Assembly: GCA_015680905.1 (NCBI GenBank)
Contig: CM027378.1
Location: forward strand, 1,984,001 to 2,048,000
Reading direction: 5' to 3'
Origin: Coptis chinensis
Lineage: Eukaryota; Streptophyta; Magnoliopsida; Ranunculales; Ranunculaceae
Length of the DNA: 64,000 nt
The position numbers and the translations under genes are program-made. Of this stretch, positions 1-12,199 are shown piece by piece; the stretch's first letter is position 1, and every line of letters starts with the position of its first letter. The notes under the pieces are model-generated. The model worked only from the letters and a program-made list of their open reading frames with translations, was not told where the DNA came from and ran no database searches.

Positions 1-516
1 GTTCATGGGTCGGTTTTTACTGGTTTCGAGTTGCATTCTATTTTTAATGGTTCCTATCAGGGTTGGTTATTTTATTTTATTTTTAAGAAAACCCGAAACT
101 ATACCCATTAATTAAGTTGGTTTCGGTTTTTTTTTTGGGTTATATATTATTATTACTAAAATTACGTTTTTAATTACGTAACAGATATAAAAGTTAGTTT
201 TTAGTGCGACAATAACACTTATAATGGTCATAAATTCGATAATCTTTGAATTTTTTAGAAAAACTTTAAGTACAACTCATAAATTGTGCGTACGCATGTA
301 TTAATTTCCATTTTAAATCGAACAAGAGTACATTATACCATACATACATACGATCTATATAAATATATATTACACACTAAATTTTAACATATACAGTGTA
401 TTAATTAATTCCGGTTCAGTTTTAATTCCGCTATTAACATTTTTAAACCCATAACCGCTATAAACAGTTCTAATTCCGATTCGGTTTCGGGTAATTAGAT
501 ACCCATACACACTCTA
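1..516. mobile_element. hAT-type non-autonomous element, left tip outside window
   Basis: The window opens inside what looks like a left terminus (GTTCATGGGTCGG). The stretch runs through repeated CGGTTT/CCGGTT-type motifs to ACCCATACACACTCTA at 501-516. The reverse complement of that end resembles the TAGGGGTGTGCATGGGT termini of hAT elements seen elsewhere in this window. The interior is AT-rich and non-coding. The expected 8-bp duplication on the right would be GCTCCCAA (517-524); its partner lies outside the window and cannot be seen. The family is inferred from terminus similarity only. Confidence 0.5.
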
Positions 517-769
517 GCTCCCAAACATATATAGGATACTCACAAAATAATATTTTCTTTGCTTGGGATTAAGAAGAGATAATCAAAAGCTCCTGCACAT
601 AACTGCAAAGTTTGGTGGACGTTTATGTTTTGTAGCAGGTGGACACATTTTAAAACAATGGAATTGAAAATTAAGAAATGAGATATGACAAAGTTCTGTT
701 AAACACACCTAGGCAACCAATGGATAGACAAAGATTGATATGCGTACCACATACTTAATGGTTATGAGC
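517..769. other. AT-rich intergenic stretch
   Basis: No coding potential, RNA gene or repeat structure was recognised here. It separates the hAT end from the minisatellite. Confidence 0.5.
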
Positions 770-1050
770 AATAGGTATGAACAAAACAGATATGAACTAT
801 AAATGTTCACACCCAAAACAGATATGAACATTGATTGTTCATACCTTCTTTAGGTATGAACAATCCATGTTCATACCCAAAAAAAACATGAACCCAAAAC
901 AAATATGAACATTGATTGTTCATACCCAAAACATATATGAACAATAAATGTTCATACCCAAAACACATGAACATTGATTGTTCGTACCCAAAACATATAT
1001 GAACAATAAATGTTTATACCCAAAACATATATGAACATGATTGTTCATTT
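770..1050. repeat. Palindromic minisatellite, about 32-34 bp unit
   Basis: Roughly eight imperfect units alternate a palindromic core (ATGAACA-N4-6-TGTTCAT) with a spacer of the type ACCCAAAACATAT. Units vary in spacer length and in the centre of the palindrome (TTGA or ATAA). Each core could form a short hairpin. No coding function is apparent. Confidence 0.85.
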
Positions 1051-1318
1051 TTCAGAATAGCGCCGCAGGCGTGTCGAGGTCTCGTGGGCCATAGGCACGG
1101 GCATACCCTAATAAATCTAACACCATACGGTAATGTAGAATTGCGAGTGTACGTAAAAGTCTAGTGGATCCTATGTGCAGCCTAGTTGAAAGTGTATATC
1201 TAGTTATCTACACTCTGCCCTTAAGATCGGATATTAGGTTCAGAAGTTAAAGTTAACTGTATATTTAATACAAAATTACGAACTAAAGATTCTAACATGT
1301 ACCATCGACCAAACAAAT

Positions 1319-1756
1319 CTATATCTTAATATTAAAGCTCCCACAAGGGGTATTTTTCTAGCTCTCTTAAAATTTCACGTCATCAATTCCTATTAAAACA
1401 GGAATTCTTCCTATTGAAAAGAGAAATTTTAGCACTTCTAATTAAAATGGGAATCTTTCTCCTATTATAATAGAAATTCCTCCCCTATAAAAAAAGAAAA
1501 ATCTAACACTTCTAATTAAAACATGAATCATTCTCCTATTAGAAACGGGAATTACACTTTTAAATTAAAACGGGATCTCTCTCCCAATTAAAAAACGGGT
1601 TTTTAAAACTTAATTAAACAAATTTGTTAGGAAATTAAAACAGGTTAGCGACAAAAACAGGAATCACGATTTGTTATAAAATTTATATATGTATAGTTAT
1701 GATTGTTAAGCAAAATTTTAAAATAGCCGATGCATATGCACGGGTCTACTTTCTAG
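1319..1756 (+). mobile_element. Non-autonomous Helitron
   Basis: It starts with TCTATATCTTAATATTAAAG after an A and ends with CTAG before a T, the A^T insertion context of Helitrons. Just before the end lies a short palindrome-containing segment (GATGCATATGCACGGG), which resembles a decayed 3' hairpin. The interior is AT-rich with repeated CTATTAAAACGGGAATT-type motifs and no ORF. Helitrons make no target duplication, so the call rests on the termini and on the adjacent second copy. Confidence 0.55.
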
Positions 1757-2029
1757 TCTTAATATTAAAGCTCCCACATGGGGCATTTTTCAAGCTCTAT
1801 TAAAATTCAACACCATCATCTCCTATTAAAACGGGAATTCCTCTCCTATTGATTTTATTTTAGCCACTTCTAAATAAAACAGGAATCATTCTCCTATTAA
1901 AACGGAAATTCTTCATCTATTAGAAAAAAGAAATTATAGTACTTCTGATTAAAATTCCACGTCATCTCCTATTAGAAAAAATTTCTATTACGTCATCTCC
2001 TATCACAACAAGATAACGTTTGTTCCATT
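1757..2029 (+). mobile_element. Second Helitron 5' part, cut by element A
   Basis: TCTTAATATTAAAGCTCCCA starts immediately after the CTAG of the first copy. It repeats that copy's 5' region (about 1321-1560) with moderate divergence. The copy is lost where retroelement A sequence begins near 2030, so it is a head-to-tail pair with the second member incomplete. Confidence 0.55.
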
Positions 2030-3600
2030 AATAGCGAACCTAACGCAGCTTGGCGACAAAACCCCAACTTTGGTTGGCGAAATAATCAACAACCTCCAAA
2101 GTTGTTTAACCCAAATGTTAGGCAAACAAACAATTACAACCAAGCTCCACCACGACAAGGACAAGGTCAGGGTAATTATAATAATTATAACAACCAAGCG
2201 CAACCACGACAAGGTCAAGCACAAGGTCAGGGTAATTATAATAATTATAACAATAATAATTATAATACTAATAGAGGTATCGTTCCGATAAATAATAACT
2301 ACCAAAATCCACCCATTAATAATCAACGTGGCATAGTTCCTATCACACAACCAGTAGCAAATACTACTCCACAACTGGATCGTTTTGATACCTTTATGCA
2401 ATCTCAACAACAAATTTTACAAGCCATCCAACTTTCCTTACAACATTTAGCACAAGAGAAAGTGCAACCCAAAGGTGTGTTTCCAGGACAAGCGATACCT
2501 AATCCGAAAACACCAAACACAGCCTTTGAGGTAAACGGTAATACTAGTAACGAAAATGCAAACGTAGGGGAGATAAATTCCATCACCACTCTCCGTTCAT
2601 GTAGAGTAGTGGATAAGAAAGTAACTATGTCTATAGTTACCCCACCAATAGTCCCTACACTAGATATTATACTAGATACCGAAACAGAAACTAAAGATCC
2701 TACCCCTGTAGAGGTACCAGTTAAACCACAACCTAAGAAACAAAAAGCCAAGGTTAAACATCCTGTTGATTATTACGCTAAATATAGAGAAAAACCACCG
2801 TTTCCCCAGAGATTAGTAATGTTAACTAAGGATACGAATTTCGATGAGATTAGAGAAGTTTTCAAAAATCTAACGATAAACCTTCCTTTTCTTGAAGTGA
2901 TAAAAAAAATTACCTCACCATGCTAAGTTTCTTAAAGAGTTGTGCACTACTAGGCGTAAGACAAATATTCCTAAAGACGCCTTTTTAACTGAACAATTTC
3001 CAACTTTAACGGAACACAATGGAATCGTTAAGTATAAGGACCCTGGTTGTCCTACTATACAATGCACCTTAGGAGATTCCCACACGACGACCACTTTACT
3101 AGACCTGGGGGCGAGTGTTAACTTACTCCCGTATTATCTATACAAACAAATAGGTCTACAAAAGATGCAACCTACTAAAATGAGGTTGCAATTAGCGGAT
3201 CGATCAATTAAGTACCCTAAAGGTGTAGTTAAAAATGTGCTTGTTAAGGTCCAGGATTTCTACTATCCTGCTGATTTTGTTATCCTCGATACAGAAGTCG
3301 CTAACGACTCTGTTCCGATCATTTTAGGTCGTCCCTTCTTGGCGACTACCAACGCGCTTATAAACTGCCGCGATGGGTCGATGTCCTTGTCTTTTGGCCA
3401 TCTTTCGGTTGAGGTAAATGTTTTTAAACTAATGAAACAGTTATCAAATTTGTCTATAGATGGAGAGGTTAGCATGATCGAGAGCTTAGCTCAAGATTAC
3501 TTTAATAACACGTTTCCAGAAAACCATATGCATAAATTCCTTTCTTTTGGAAGTTCAGATTTTGCCGATGACTCCTACATAGAGGAAGTCAACACCATCT
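2030..3600 (+). pseudogene. Element A gag C-terminal part and protease
   Basis: The gag tail is rich in Gln, Asn and Tyr, with repeated QGQGNYNNYNN-type runs, followed by a basic linker (KPQPKKQKAKVKH). The aspartic protease follows with its flap and active-site neighbourhood (LLDLGASVNLLP) and the downstream ILGRPFL motif. In the family these make the capsid and process the polyprotein. The same region occurs in element B at about 21850-23100, showing that A and B are one family. Fossil; not expected to be functional. Confidence 0.8.
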
Positions 3601-3699
3601 TCGAGTCTACACAAATCGTAAACCCTTCGGTTGCTCCATATACAGAGTTTGAAGACCTTCTGCCTAAGCAAGTATTCATTACTCAAGATGAGGACCCTC

Positions 3700-5250
3700 C
3701 AGAAGCATTTATCGATATTCCTCCCACCCCGGTGCTTAAACCTCTTCCTCCTGAGTTAAAGTATATTCAATTTGATCCGGATGGTAGTCATTTGGTAATT
3801 ATATCTTCTCTGTTATCTAAGGAGGAAGAGACACGGTTGATCAGGGTGATTAGGGAACATCGTTCTGCGATTGGTTGGTCCCTAGCCGACATTAAGGGAA
3901 TTGACCCTAATGTGTGCACTCATCGTATCCATTTAGAGGATAACACAAAGACTTCCTGCGAACCTCAGCGTCGTTTAAACCCTGTCATGAAAGAAGTTGT
4001 CAGGGAAGAAGTCTTACGGTTAGTTGATGTGGGTATCATATACCCAATCTCTGATAGTGAATGGGTCAGTCCCATTCATGTAGTTCCAAATAAATCAGGG
4101 ATTACCATGGTACGTAATGCCAAGGGTGAATATGTTATCACGCATGGTCCTATGAAATGGAGGATCTGTATTGATTACAGACGCTTAAATGCCATGACAT
4201 GAAAGGATCATTTTCCTTTACCTTTTATAGATCAGATGCTTGAACGTCTAGCTAGTCATACTTTTTATTGTTTTTTTTATGGCTACTCTGGCTATTTCCA
4301 AATTATTATTGATATTGATGACCAAGAAAAGACTACCTTCACATGTCCTTTTGGAACATACGCCTATAAACGAATGCCTTTTGGCCTTTGTAATGCTCCT
4401 GGTACCTTCCAGCAGTGTATGCTTCATATATTTAGTGACATGGTAGAGCGTTTCATGGAAGTGTTTATGGATGATTTTTCAATCTATGGAGACTCTTTCA
4501 CTGAATGCCTGTCTAACCTGTCTAAGGTTTTGACACTGTGTGAAGAGAAGAGTCTGCTTTTAAACTGGGATAAATGTCATTTCATGGTAAAGAAGGGCAT
4601 AGTACTACATTGTATCTAGTGATGGCATAGAAGTTGATAAGGCCAAACTAGACAAGATAGCAACTCTACCTATACCATGGACTGTCCGTGATATTAGAGC
4701 CTTTCTAGGCCATGTAGGTTTTTATAGGCGTTTTATCAAAGATTTTTCGAAAATAGCTAGACCCTTAACTAATCTGCTTTTAAAGGAGGCCATCTTTGAT
4801 TTTAATTTTAACTGTAAACAGGCTTTTAAAACTTTGAAAACCGCCTTAACTTCTGCACCTATTATACAACCTCCCGATTGGTCTAAACCTTTCGAGCTCA
4901 TGTGTGATGCTAGTGATTATGCAGTTGGTACTGTCTTGGGACAAAAACTAGATAATAAATCCACCGTTATTTATTATACTAGTAAAACTCTAAACGATGC
5001 TCAAAGGAATTATACAACTGCTGAAAAAGAATTCTTAGTTGTCATTTATGCTTTAGATAAGTTTCGTCCTTATTTGGTTGGTTCTAAGACTCTAGTTTAC
5101 ACGGACCATGCAGCCGCTTTAGGTACCTTCATAAAAGAAGGATGCTAAGCAGAGGTTGATCCGATGGATTCTTCTCCTGCAAGAATTCACATTAGAAATA
5201 AAGGACAAACGAGGGGTCGAAAACGTAGTTGCCGACCACTTATCTAGACT
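3700..5250 (+). pseudogene. Element A reverse transcriptase and RNase H
   Basis: Gypsy-type RT blocks are recognisable: WRICIDYRRLNAMT, MPFGLCNAPGTFQ and the catalytic-loop region FMDDFSIYG. The RNase H block LMCDASDYAVGTVLG and its later TDHAA segment follow. In the family this pair copies element RNA into DNA. The order RT-RNase H-integrase defines Ty3/gypsy. Broken fossil. Confidence 0.85.
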
Positions 5251-6630
5251 TACAAACGACGATGATAGTGATTCTAAGTCCATATCGGACTCTTTTCCTG
5301 ATGAGCATCTGTATGATATATTTTATGCACCATGGTATGCTGACATCGTGAATTATTTAGCGTCTGATGTTATTCCTTATGACTGGTCAAGAAATGAATG
5401 TAAGAAGTTTTTGGCCAAAGTTAAGCTATACTACTGAGATGAGCCCTACCTTTTTAAGTATTGTGCGGATCAGATTATTCGTCGTTGTATTCCCCAGTAG
5501 GAATATAATGAGGTACTCTCATTCTGCCATGAAAAAGAGTGTGGTGGCCATTTCAGTGGTATGAAAACAGCTGCTAAAATTCTACAATGTGGGTTTTATT
5601 GGCCTACTCTCTTTAAAGATGCCCAAGTGCATTGCAAGGCGTGTATTCATTGCCAACAACTTGGGCGAATCACGAAGCGTAATATGATGCCATTGAATCC
5701 AATCATGGTGGTAGAAATTTTTGACGTATGGGGCATTGATTTCATGGGTCCCTTTCCAGTTTCCCACGGTTTCATTTATATTCTAGTTGCTATGGACTAC
5801 GTGTCTAAATGGATAGAAGCCATGGCTTGCCGTAGCAATGACCATAAAACAGTTGTGTTTTTCGTAAAAGAGTATATTTTCTGTCGATTTGGGATTCCCA
5901 AGGCCATCATTAGTGATGGAGGAACACATTTTTGCAACAGAGTTGTTGCATCACTAGTAAAGAAGTATGGAGTTACACATAAGGTAGCAACTCTATATCA
6001 TCCACAAACTAGCGGACAAGTAAAAGTTTCTAATAGGGAAATCAAAAAGATCTTAGAAACAACTGTAAATCCTTATAGGAAAGAATGGTCGAAGTGTCTA
6101 TCTGATGCTTTATGGGCGTATAGGCCACTGCTTTCAAAACTCCTATAGGTATGTCTCCCTTTAGACTTGTATTTGGGAAACCTTGTCATTTGCCTGTTGA
6201 ATTGGAGCACCATGCTATGTGGGCTATAAAAAGCCTTAACTTCAATTTTGATGAGGCGGGTGTCAAGCGCAAGTTGCAATTGAATGAGCTTAAAGAAATC
6301 CGTAGCGATTCTTATGATCTCGCAAAGGATTATAAAGATAACATGAAACGTGTTCATGATAAGAAAATTTTGCACAAAGAGTTTGTAGTAGGTCAAAAGG
6401 TCTTACTGTACAATTCTCGTCTACATATTTTTTCAGGGAAATTAAAAACCCGTTGGTCTGGTCCTTTTCTGGTTACTGAAGTCACCCCTTACGGGGCAAT
6501 CACCTTGGTAAACCCCAAGGACAACAATACATTTCAAGTTAATGGCCAACGGTTGAAACATTTCCACGAGCTATTGTCCCCTGATGTAGAGGAAGTCCTT
6601 TTACAGGACCCTGTCTATGAGGACTGACCT
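5250..6630 (+). pseudogene. Element A integrase
   Basis: An HHCC-type zinc region ([20 protein letters not shown]) precedes the catalytic core with [13 protein letters not shown] and [10 protein letters not shown], the two aspartate blocks. The [11 protein letters not shown] wording is characteristic of Athila and related plant gypsy elements. The C-terminal part ends with a GPFLVTEV-type segment. No chromodomain was seen. Broken fossil. Confidence 0.85.
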
Positions 6631-7669
6631 TTTTCATTGGTGTACTTTCTTTTATTTCCATATATTGGTAAGTGCACTATTTAAATAATCGAGCCGTCCC
6701 TATGGAGTATGTGGCTGTAAGTACTAGATCCTAAGTCCACAGTTAACATAATTCACCTTTTTCACTCTTGCATGTTTTCTTGGTTTTTGAGTCATGTCCC
6801 TCTATGGTGTGAATTATGTATTTATTGCCTTCTTGTTTTCCTTATATTAAATTTTATTCATAAAAAATAAAAAATATTAAAATCACAAACATAGTAATTT
6901 AAGAAGTCTCGGGAATCTGACTTTAAAAGACCCACTTTGGAAAAAAAAAAAAAACAAAAAAAAAAAAAACAAAATTTTCTAAACTCGTTGTCTAAAATTT
7001 GTTTGGGGGTGGGATGTCTGGTTTTCGTCCTGGATTGTTCAACTGTCCATTTGTGTTGTTTAGGCCGTTTAATTGTATTCCAATCCGGGTTGACATTTTC
7101 TATTAAGTTAGATTTCATTCGTTCGCATAACTTACGTCATGCACACACTTTGAGGCATTTTCCATCTTCTTATATGTCACCCACGGTCGGAATAGAGTGT
7201 TTTATGGATCATTAGATTGGAAATTCTCTCCTTATCATTTCCATATCTCATTCGCATAAATCGGACCGGTAACGAAGCGGGAATTTTAGTTTGAAGTTGC
7301 GCTAAAAATCGACAAAAATCAAAAAATCATTTTGGGCTTGAGCCCAATGCATGCGCGTGCGTCTCCTTCCTCCAAATCAAACAGAATCGTATTTCATTCT
7401 CCAAACCGCCATTACCAAATTCAAAAACCTAACCAAAAATAAAAATAAAAATAAACCTCAATACACCCACGCCCACAATACAATTCCAACTTCAAATCTT
7501 CTCCAAAACACTCCTCCACCAATCCCAAAAATTTCCACCACCGAAAAACACCCAAAACTCAAAAAAACTCGAACTGCCTTGCCACCCACGCACCACCACC
7601 ACTATTTTTTTAGTAAGGGAGTCTCAAACTCCATTCCCATAGTCCTTTTAAACCCCAAGTCATTCTAAT

Positions 7670-8730
7670 ATATCAATGGCTCAAAGACGAAGGTTGTTGC
7701 CGAAAACAAGCGCGTTCTGGTGACCGTGACAGCTTTATGGTGACGAGATGATTAGGAGGGGTTGGAATCGGTTGTGGTACTCGACAGATGATTTCTACCA
7801 CTCTGATTTGGTCGAACAGTTCTATAAGAAGAGAGAAGTTGGCTGAAATTTTGGGCATTACACCTGGACTCCACCTAGAAGCCACTGTGCAGGAATCCCA
7901 GTATACTGGAGTTCCTGCATTGATGAACGACACCCTCATGGAGGATCAATATAATACGACTTCTCATTATGCTCGACAGTCATCTCTGCGAACCAACCAA
8001 CTGGCTGTAGCTCAGTGGATTGGTAAGAACGTCATTGGGAAAGAGAAAGTGAGCGACATCGGGTTCACATGCCTGCACGTTCTCTGGATATTGCAAGAGA
8101 AGAGGTATGAATTCTGTATCCTCGAGTTTTTGCTAAATATGATTAGAGGAGTTGGGAAGAGTATCGCACTATTTCCTATTTTAATTACAAAGATAATGTT
8201 GTCTTGGGGGAATAAACCAAAAACTGAGCAGAGGATGTTGAAATTGCATGCAAATGAAACCAGTTATAAGGAGTGTATCCAAAAGACTTGGATGTTGCTG
8301 GAGGATAGGGTGGTGGATTCGGATGAGGAAATGGAGGGCATGACATGTTTGGATGAAGATACCTTGGAGAGGTGTACGTCTGATTCAGAACATATGTCAT
8401 TGTTGCACACTAGCGTGCGTTGCATTTACACTATTTGTGAAGATATACGAGATAGGCAAATTATAGTTCGAAATAAACAAACGAACCTTTAGACGAGTTT
8501 AGAAGTGCTCAAAAAGGGTCAGGAAGATATCTTGTGTAACATGGAGACTATCCACCAGTGTCACCAGGCCCAGTATACAGTAATAAAGGCTGAGATGGAA
8601 GCACAGCGCTTGTTCCGAGTAGAGATTCTACGACGCATGCCACCCTTGGAGGGTTCTGTTTCAGATGAGTCTGAGAGGCATGAGCGTCGTCGCCAAAGAA
8701 CGGATGGCTCGGGCCATTCTTCATCCTAGG
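7670..8730 (+). pseudogene. Element A first env-position ORF (Athila ORF-1-like)
   Basis: The best preserved part contains TNQLAVAQWIGKNVIGK followed by a hydrophobic segment and a Glu/Asp-rich tail. It resembles the plant Athila ORF-1-like proteins found downstream of integrase. A homologous segment lies in element B at 25127-25930. The role is unknown, and an envelope function has only been suggested for the position. It is preceded by a C-rich untranslated stretch (7400-7660). Confidence 0.55.
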
Positions 8731-9063
8731 CCCAATCTCCATCTCAGGATCCATCTTCATCACGTGGCTAGGTTTTCTAAAAATATGTGGTTTCGATGTT
8801 ATTTAGTTGTTTTTATTGTTTTTCTTAGTTCGGATATTAAGTTGTTTAAATTCAGTAGTTAAATTTAAATTCGGTAGTTAATTGTATTTGAATTTCAATT
8901 TTAATATAATTTGGTTCTTTTCAAATTATACATTGTTTATCGTTAATTCCACCTTCCCGAATTGTTTGGGGGTGGTATTATTTATTCTAGCATGATTTGT
9001 TATAGGATCCCTCCGTTTTCGGTTTTGGAAATTTTTTGTTTCCGGCAATTGCCTTAAAACTTT

Positions 9064-9273
9064 GGGTTAATTAGACTTACACCCCATTACTAGTTGCAAT
9101 TAGTGTTACCCACCCCCCCAATTGCAAGATCCAACGGTTACGAGATGAATTTTTTTTTTCAGATGAAGAAATCTGACTATTGGATCACTCAAATGGGGTA
9201 TCACTAATATTTTTGAAAACGGGGGGCTAACACTAATTGCAACTAGTAATGGGGGGGTAAGTCTAACTAACCC
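9064..9273. mobile_element. Mutator-type MITE, 210 bp
   Basis: Terminal inverted repeats of about 50 bp (GGGTTAATTAGACTTAC and, reverse-complemented at the other end, GGGTTAGTTAGACTTAC) flank a short centre. The flanks carry a 9-bp duplication with one mismatch: TAAAACTTT (9055-9063) and TAAAAATTT (9274-9282). A 9-bp duplication points to the Mutator superfamily. It has no coding capacity and sits inside element A. Confidence 0.85.
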
Positions 9274-9616
9274 TAAAAATTTTTGGTAACTTCCCGATTC
9301 GTTTTAGCAATTTAAAACCTATAAAAACTTCATTCATTCTACACTCACAACCCACACTACACCTCACCTTCATCTCTCACCTTTCACTCCCACGATTCCC
9401 ATCTTTTTATCCATTTTAGCACCATCAGCACCTCGGGCGCACTGCGCGCTCTGGAGGAGCGCGACCTGCTTCTAGGCACCTTCCGGACAAATTCTACCCT
9501 AAAGCGACTGCGCCCATCCAAGCTCCCTCGACCGACTGCCACCACTGCTACCCAAAATACTGGAATTCCAGTTTTCATCTAGAGCGTGACCCGCGCCCAT
9601 CCCAGGCTAAAAGTGA

Positions 9617-10700
9617 GTGCACCCTGCGCCCAAGTGCCTGGAACTCAAAATTCAACAGAGCCTTGACCCACGCCCATCCTGGCATACCTTAAAGCGCACC
9701 TCGCTACCGCGTGATCCTCGGTCACACCAAAATTTCCAATTTTTTGTGGGTTGTTCCAGGATCCTACGCAGCTATTCCAGCAAGTTTATTGGGGATGACA
9801 TTCCCTCGTATCATACCGGAACAGTCATTTGAAGACTTATTCCAAAGTGACACCTATGGTGCGTGGTTTCGCGAAGTGATCATTCTCGCAGGATGGGAGC
9901 CACTATTGGTAAGTCCTGATGAACTTTATTCTCCCGCACTTACATCTTATTTTTATGATAATTGTAAGTTCTTTGATAGACCAGATGGAGAACAAGCGTG
10001 TTCTCCATCACCATCGGGGATGAACCAATGGAAATTTCCAGGTTCTTGATAGCCTTTGTGCTTAGACTTGCTATGTCGGCCGAAATACAAGACTCATGGG
10101 CCTATTTGGTAGATAATATGTACATGTATAACTATGATGATTTGCATGAGCATTACGGGGTAGGAATCTTTAGGATAGAGGACCAAGGGGATTATAACGT
10201 CGCCCTTGGTAGCCTGTCTATGAACGTGGGCACTGTTATGTTTTGGATCATGCTAAACATTAGAGGGGAATGGCGTTATTCTTCTGTGAATGACGAAACT
10301 TGTGATATTTTCCTTGCTTTAGCTGGGGGACGTACACTCTATGATATTCCCCAAACCTTAATGTCTAGTTTAGCCCGAGCACATGTCAAGAGGCATGAGT
10401 ACCTTCTTATGCCTGTTTTAATTTGCCGTATAATGCTATGTTTCTTCCCTGTTTTTTGTGCCCGTTTCACGGATTGGGTTGGGGTTGACATTGTGAGACC
10501 CACCAATTATATTATTTGATTGTTCCGTGCAATGACTTGGCAAGGGTGGAGGATACAACCTCATCAGGTTGCGCCTTACACCCCATCCGACTAAGTGGCG
10601 CTTGACAGGTTAGCTATAGTAGACGATAAGTGGCGTGAAGCCTGGAAAATTACCATGGCGTGGCAGGATGCGAAAGAACCTCATTTCTTTATTAAGGATG
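9617..10700 (+). pseudogene. Element A second env-position ORF
   Basis: This coding block has hydrophobic and aromatic residues typical of plant retrotransposon 3' ORFs (DTYGAWFREVIILAGWEPLL, then LGSLSMNVGTVMFWIMLNIR). It is not obviously a copy of the first env-position ORF, though a distant relation is possible. It is preceded by a C-rich, promoter-like leader (CTATAAAAAC near 9320). The product is not recognised. Fossil. Confidence 0.4.
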
Positions 10701-12199
10701 AAGAGGGAAATGTTTAAACGGGAGTGCTGGTAAGTGTTTTATTTCAGTTAGTGTCTGCTTATGTCCGAAGCAAATTTGTTTCACATTAACCCCATTACGG
10801 GTGGAACTCCTATAGAGTTGCGTTAGTTTTCTTTTCTATATTAGTATGTTATAACCTTGTTTTGCAGATGTTCCGGAATTTCACGCGTTTCAATGGTATT
10901 TTCCTACCCTCTTTATTTAAAATACTTTGAGGACAAAGCATGTCTCTTGTTTGGGGCGGGGGGGGGGGGGGGGAGGGGGGGCATAGAAACTCGTGTAATT
11001 AAGGCATCTGTTAGGATATAGATATATATAATATGCACTTGTTTTTTAGTAAAAATTTGAAAATTTTAAAAATATAAATAAAAAGTTATGATATACACTT
11101 AGGAATATTGGTATTGTTTTCTTTCTCTATGCTCTTAATAATCTAGAAGTCTCACGTAGCTTTTGCATTAGAATAGTTTTAGAAACTTAGGTTAATATAT
11201 AGGTAATAATCTTTGCATCTATCTATAAATATGTTACATGAGTATCTATGATTGTTGGCAGTAAGTTTCTGAAATCTAGGCTATAGTACTTATTCTACAA
11301 ATCCTGTGATAATATAGCCTAAAGCCTTATATGAGTGAATATTTGAGAAATGACACAAGGGAGAAGTAAAATCCGGATAGAGAAATCACACGTCCACTTG
11401 CTTGATTATTATACCATATCCTAAACGAGAATTTAGGCCCTATTTGGATCGATATAACCAGAAATTCCAACCTATGAATTATTTTCCGCTAGTCGCCCCT
11501 CTGAGCCTTTCTTTAGCCTTTCATAAACCACAAATCCTTTACCCTGTTACAAAACAAAACAAAATAAAAAAAAATCAACCTACCCAATTCTTTGAATAAG
11601 TCTGAGAATAGAGATGAAGAATAGAAAAGAGATGTGTTTGATCGACTCCGGCTTCCTTGTGTGTCATAGAGATTGTAAGGTAAAGTGTGCCCACTGTACA
11701 CTAATCTGGAGTAGCGAAACTTGAGCGGAAAAATCAGAGTGGTTTTTGTCTTGACATTTATGTGAGGACCTACTTAAGGACGTTATTCCAAGTTTTCAGA
11801 AATGGACCTGCTAGTTCATCTCATAGTATTACTCATTGTAAATATGTTTATTCGTAGATGATAGATTATTATGCATATATTAGCTTAGGTTTCGACTTGA
11901 TTATTCTGTATTCATTTGCTAAATGAGATGTATAGATAATTGAGACATAGATAAGAAAACAATAGTTTAATTTCTGAGTCGTTGTAGTATAGATAAAGTT
12001 TGTGAGTACCTTCACTGGAAAACTCTCACGAGGCTATAACTCGTCCACTAGGGAATTCCTAGTGGTTTAAGGCTTTGTTGCATATCGTCAATGCAATCGC
12101 ACTCGGCGAAACAAGATTAGTTAGAACTCCATTTTTGGTCACTTATGCTAATTTCTCATATTTGCTTGAGGACAAGCAAAATGCTGTTTGGGGGTGGTT
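10700..12199 (+). other. Element A 3' untranslated region with G-run and polypurine tract
   Basis: A G-rich run (about 10950-10980) follows TTGAGGACAAAGCA. A second related motif (TTGAGGACAAGCA then GTTTGGGGGTGG, 12163-12199) directly abuts the 3' LTR and is the likely second-strand primer. Sequence between them is AT-rich and non-coding. Confidence 0.7.

Noticed and set aside
770-1050. CRISPR-like array
   Set aside because: Spacers are themselves repetitive and the units are palindromic minisatellite copies in a plant genome.
2102-2926. Gln/Asn-rich ORF as a host prion-like or RNA-binding protein
   Set aside because: It continues into protease and RT wording and recurs in element B, so it is retrotransposon gag.
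6858-7118. Leftward ORF rich in Phe
   Set aside because: Composition comes from an A-run on the other strand; no homology and it lies in a retroelement non-coding region.
10950-10980. G-run as a functional G-quadruplex regulator of a host gene
   Set aside because: It lies at a polypurine-motif position inside a fossil retroelement. Homopolymer expansion or assembly error is simpler.
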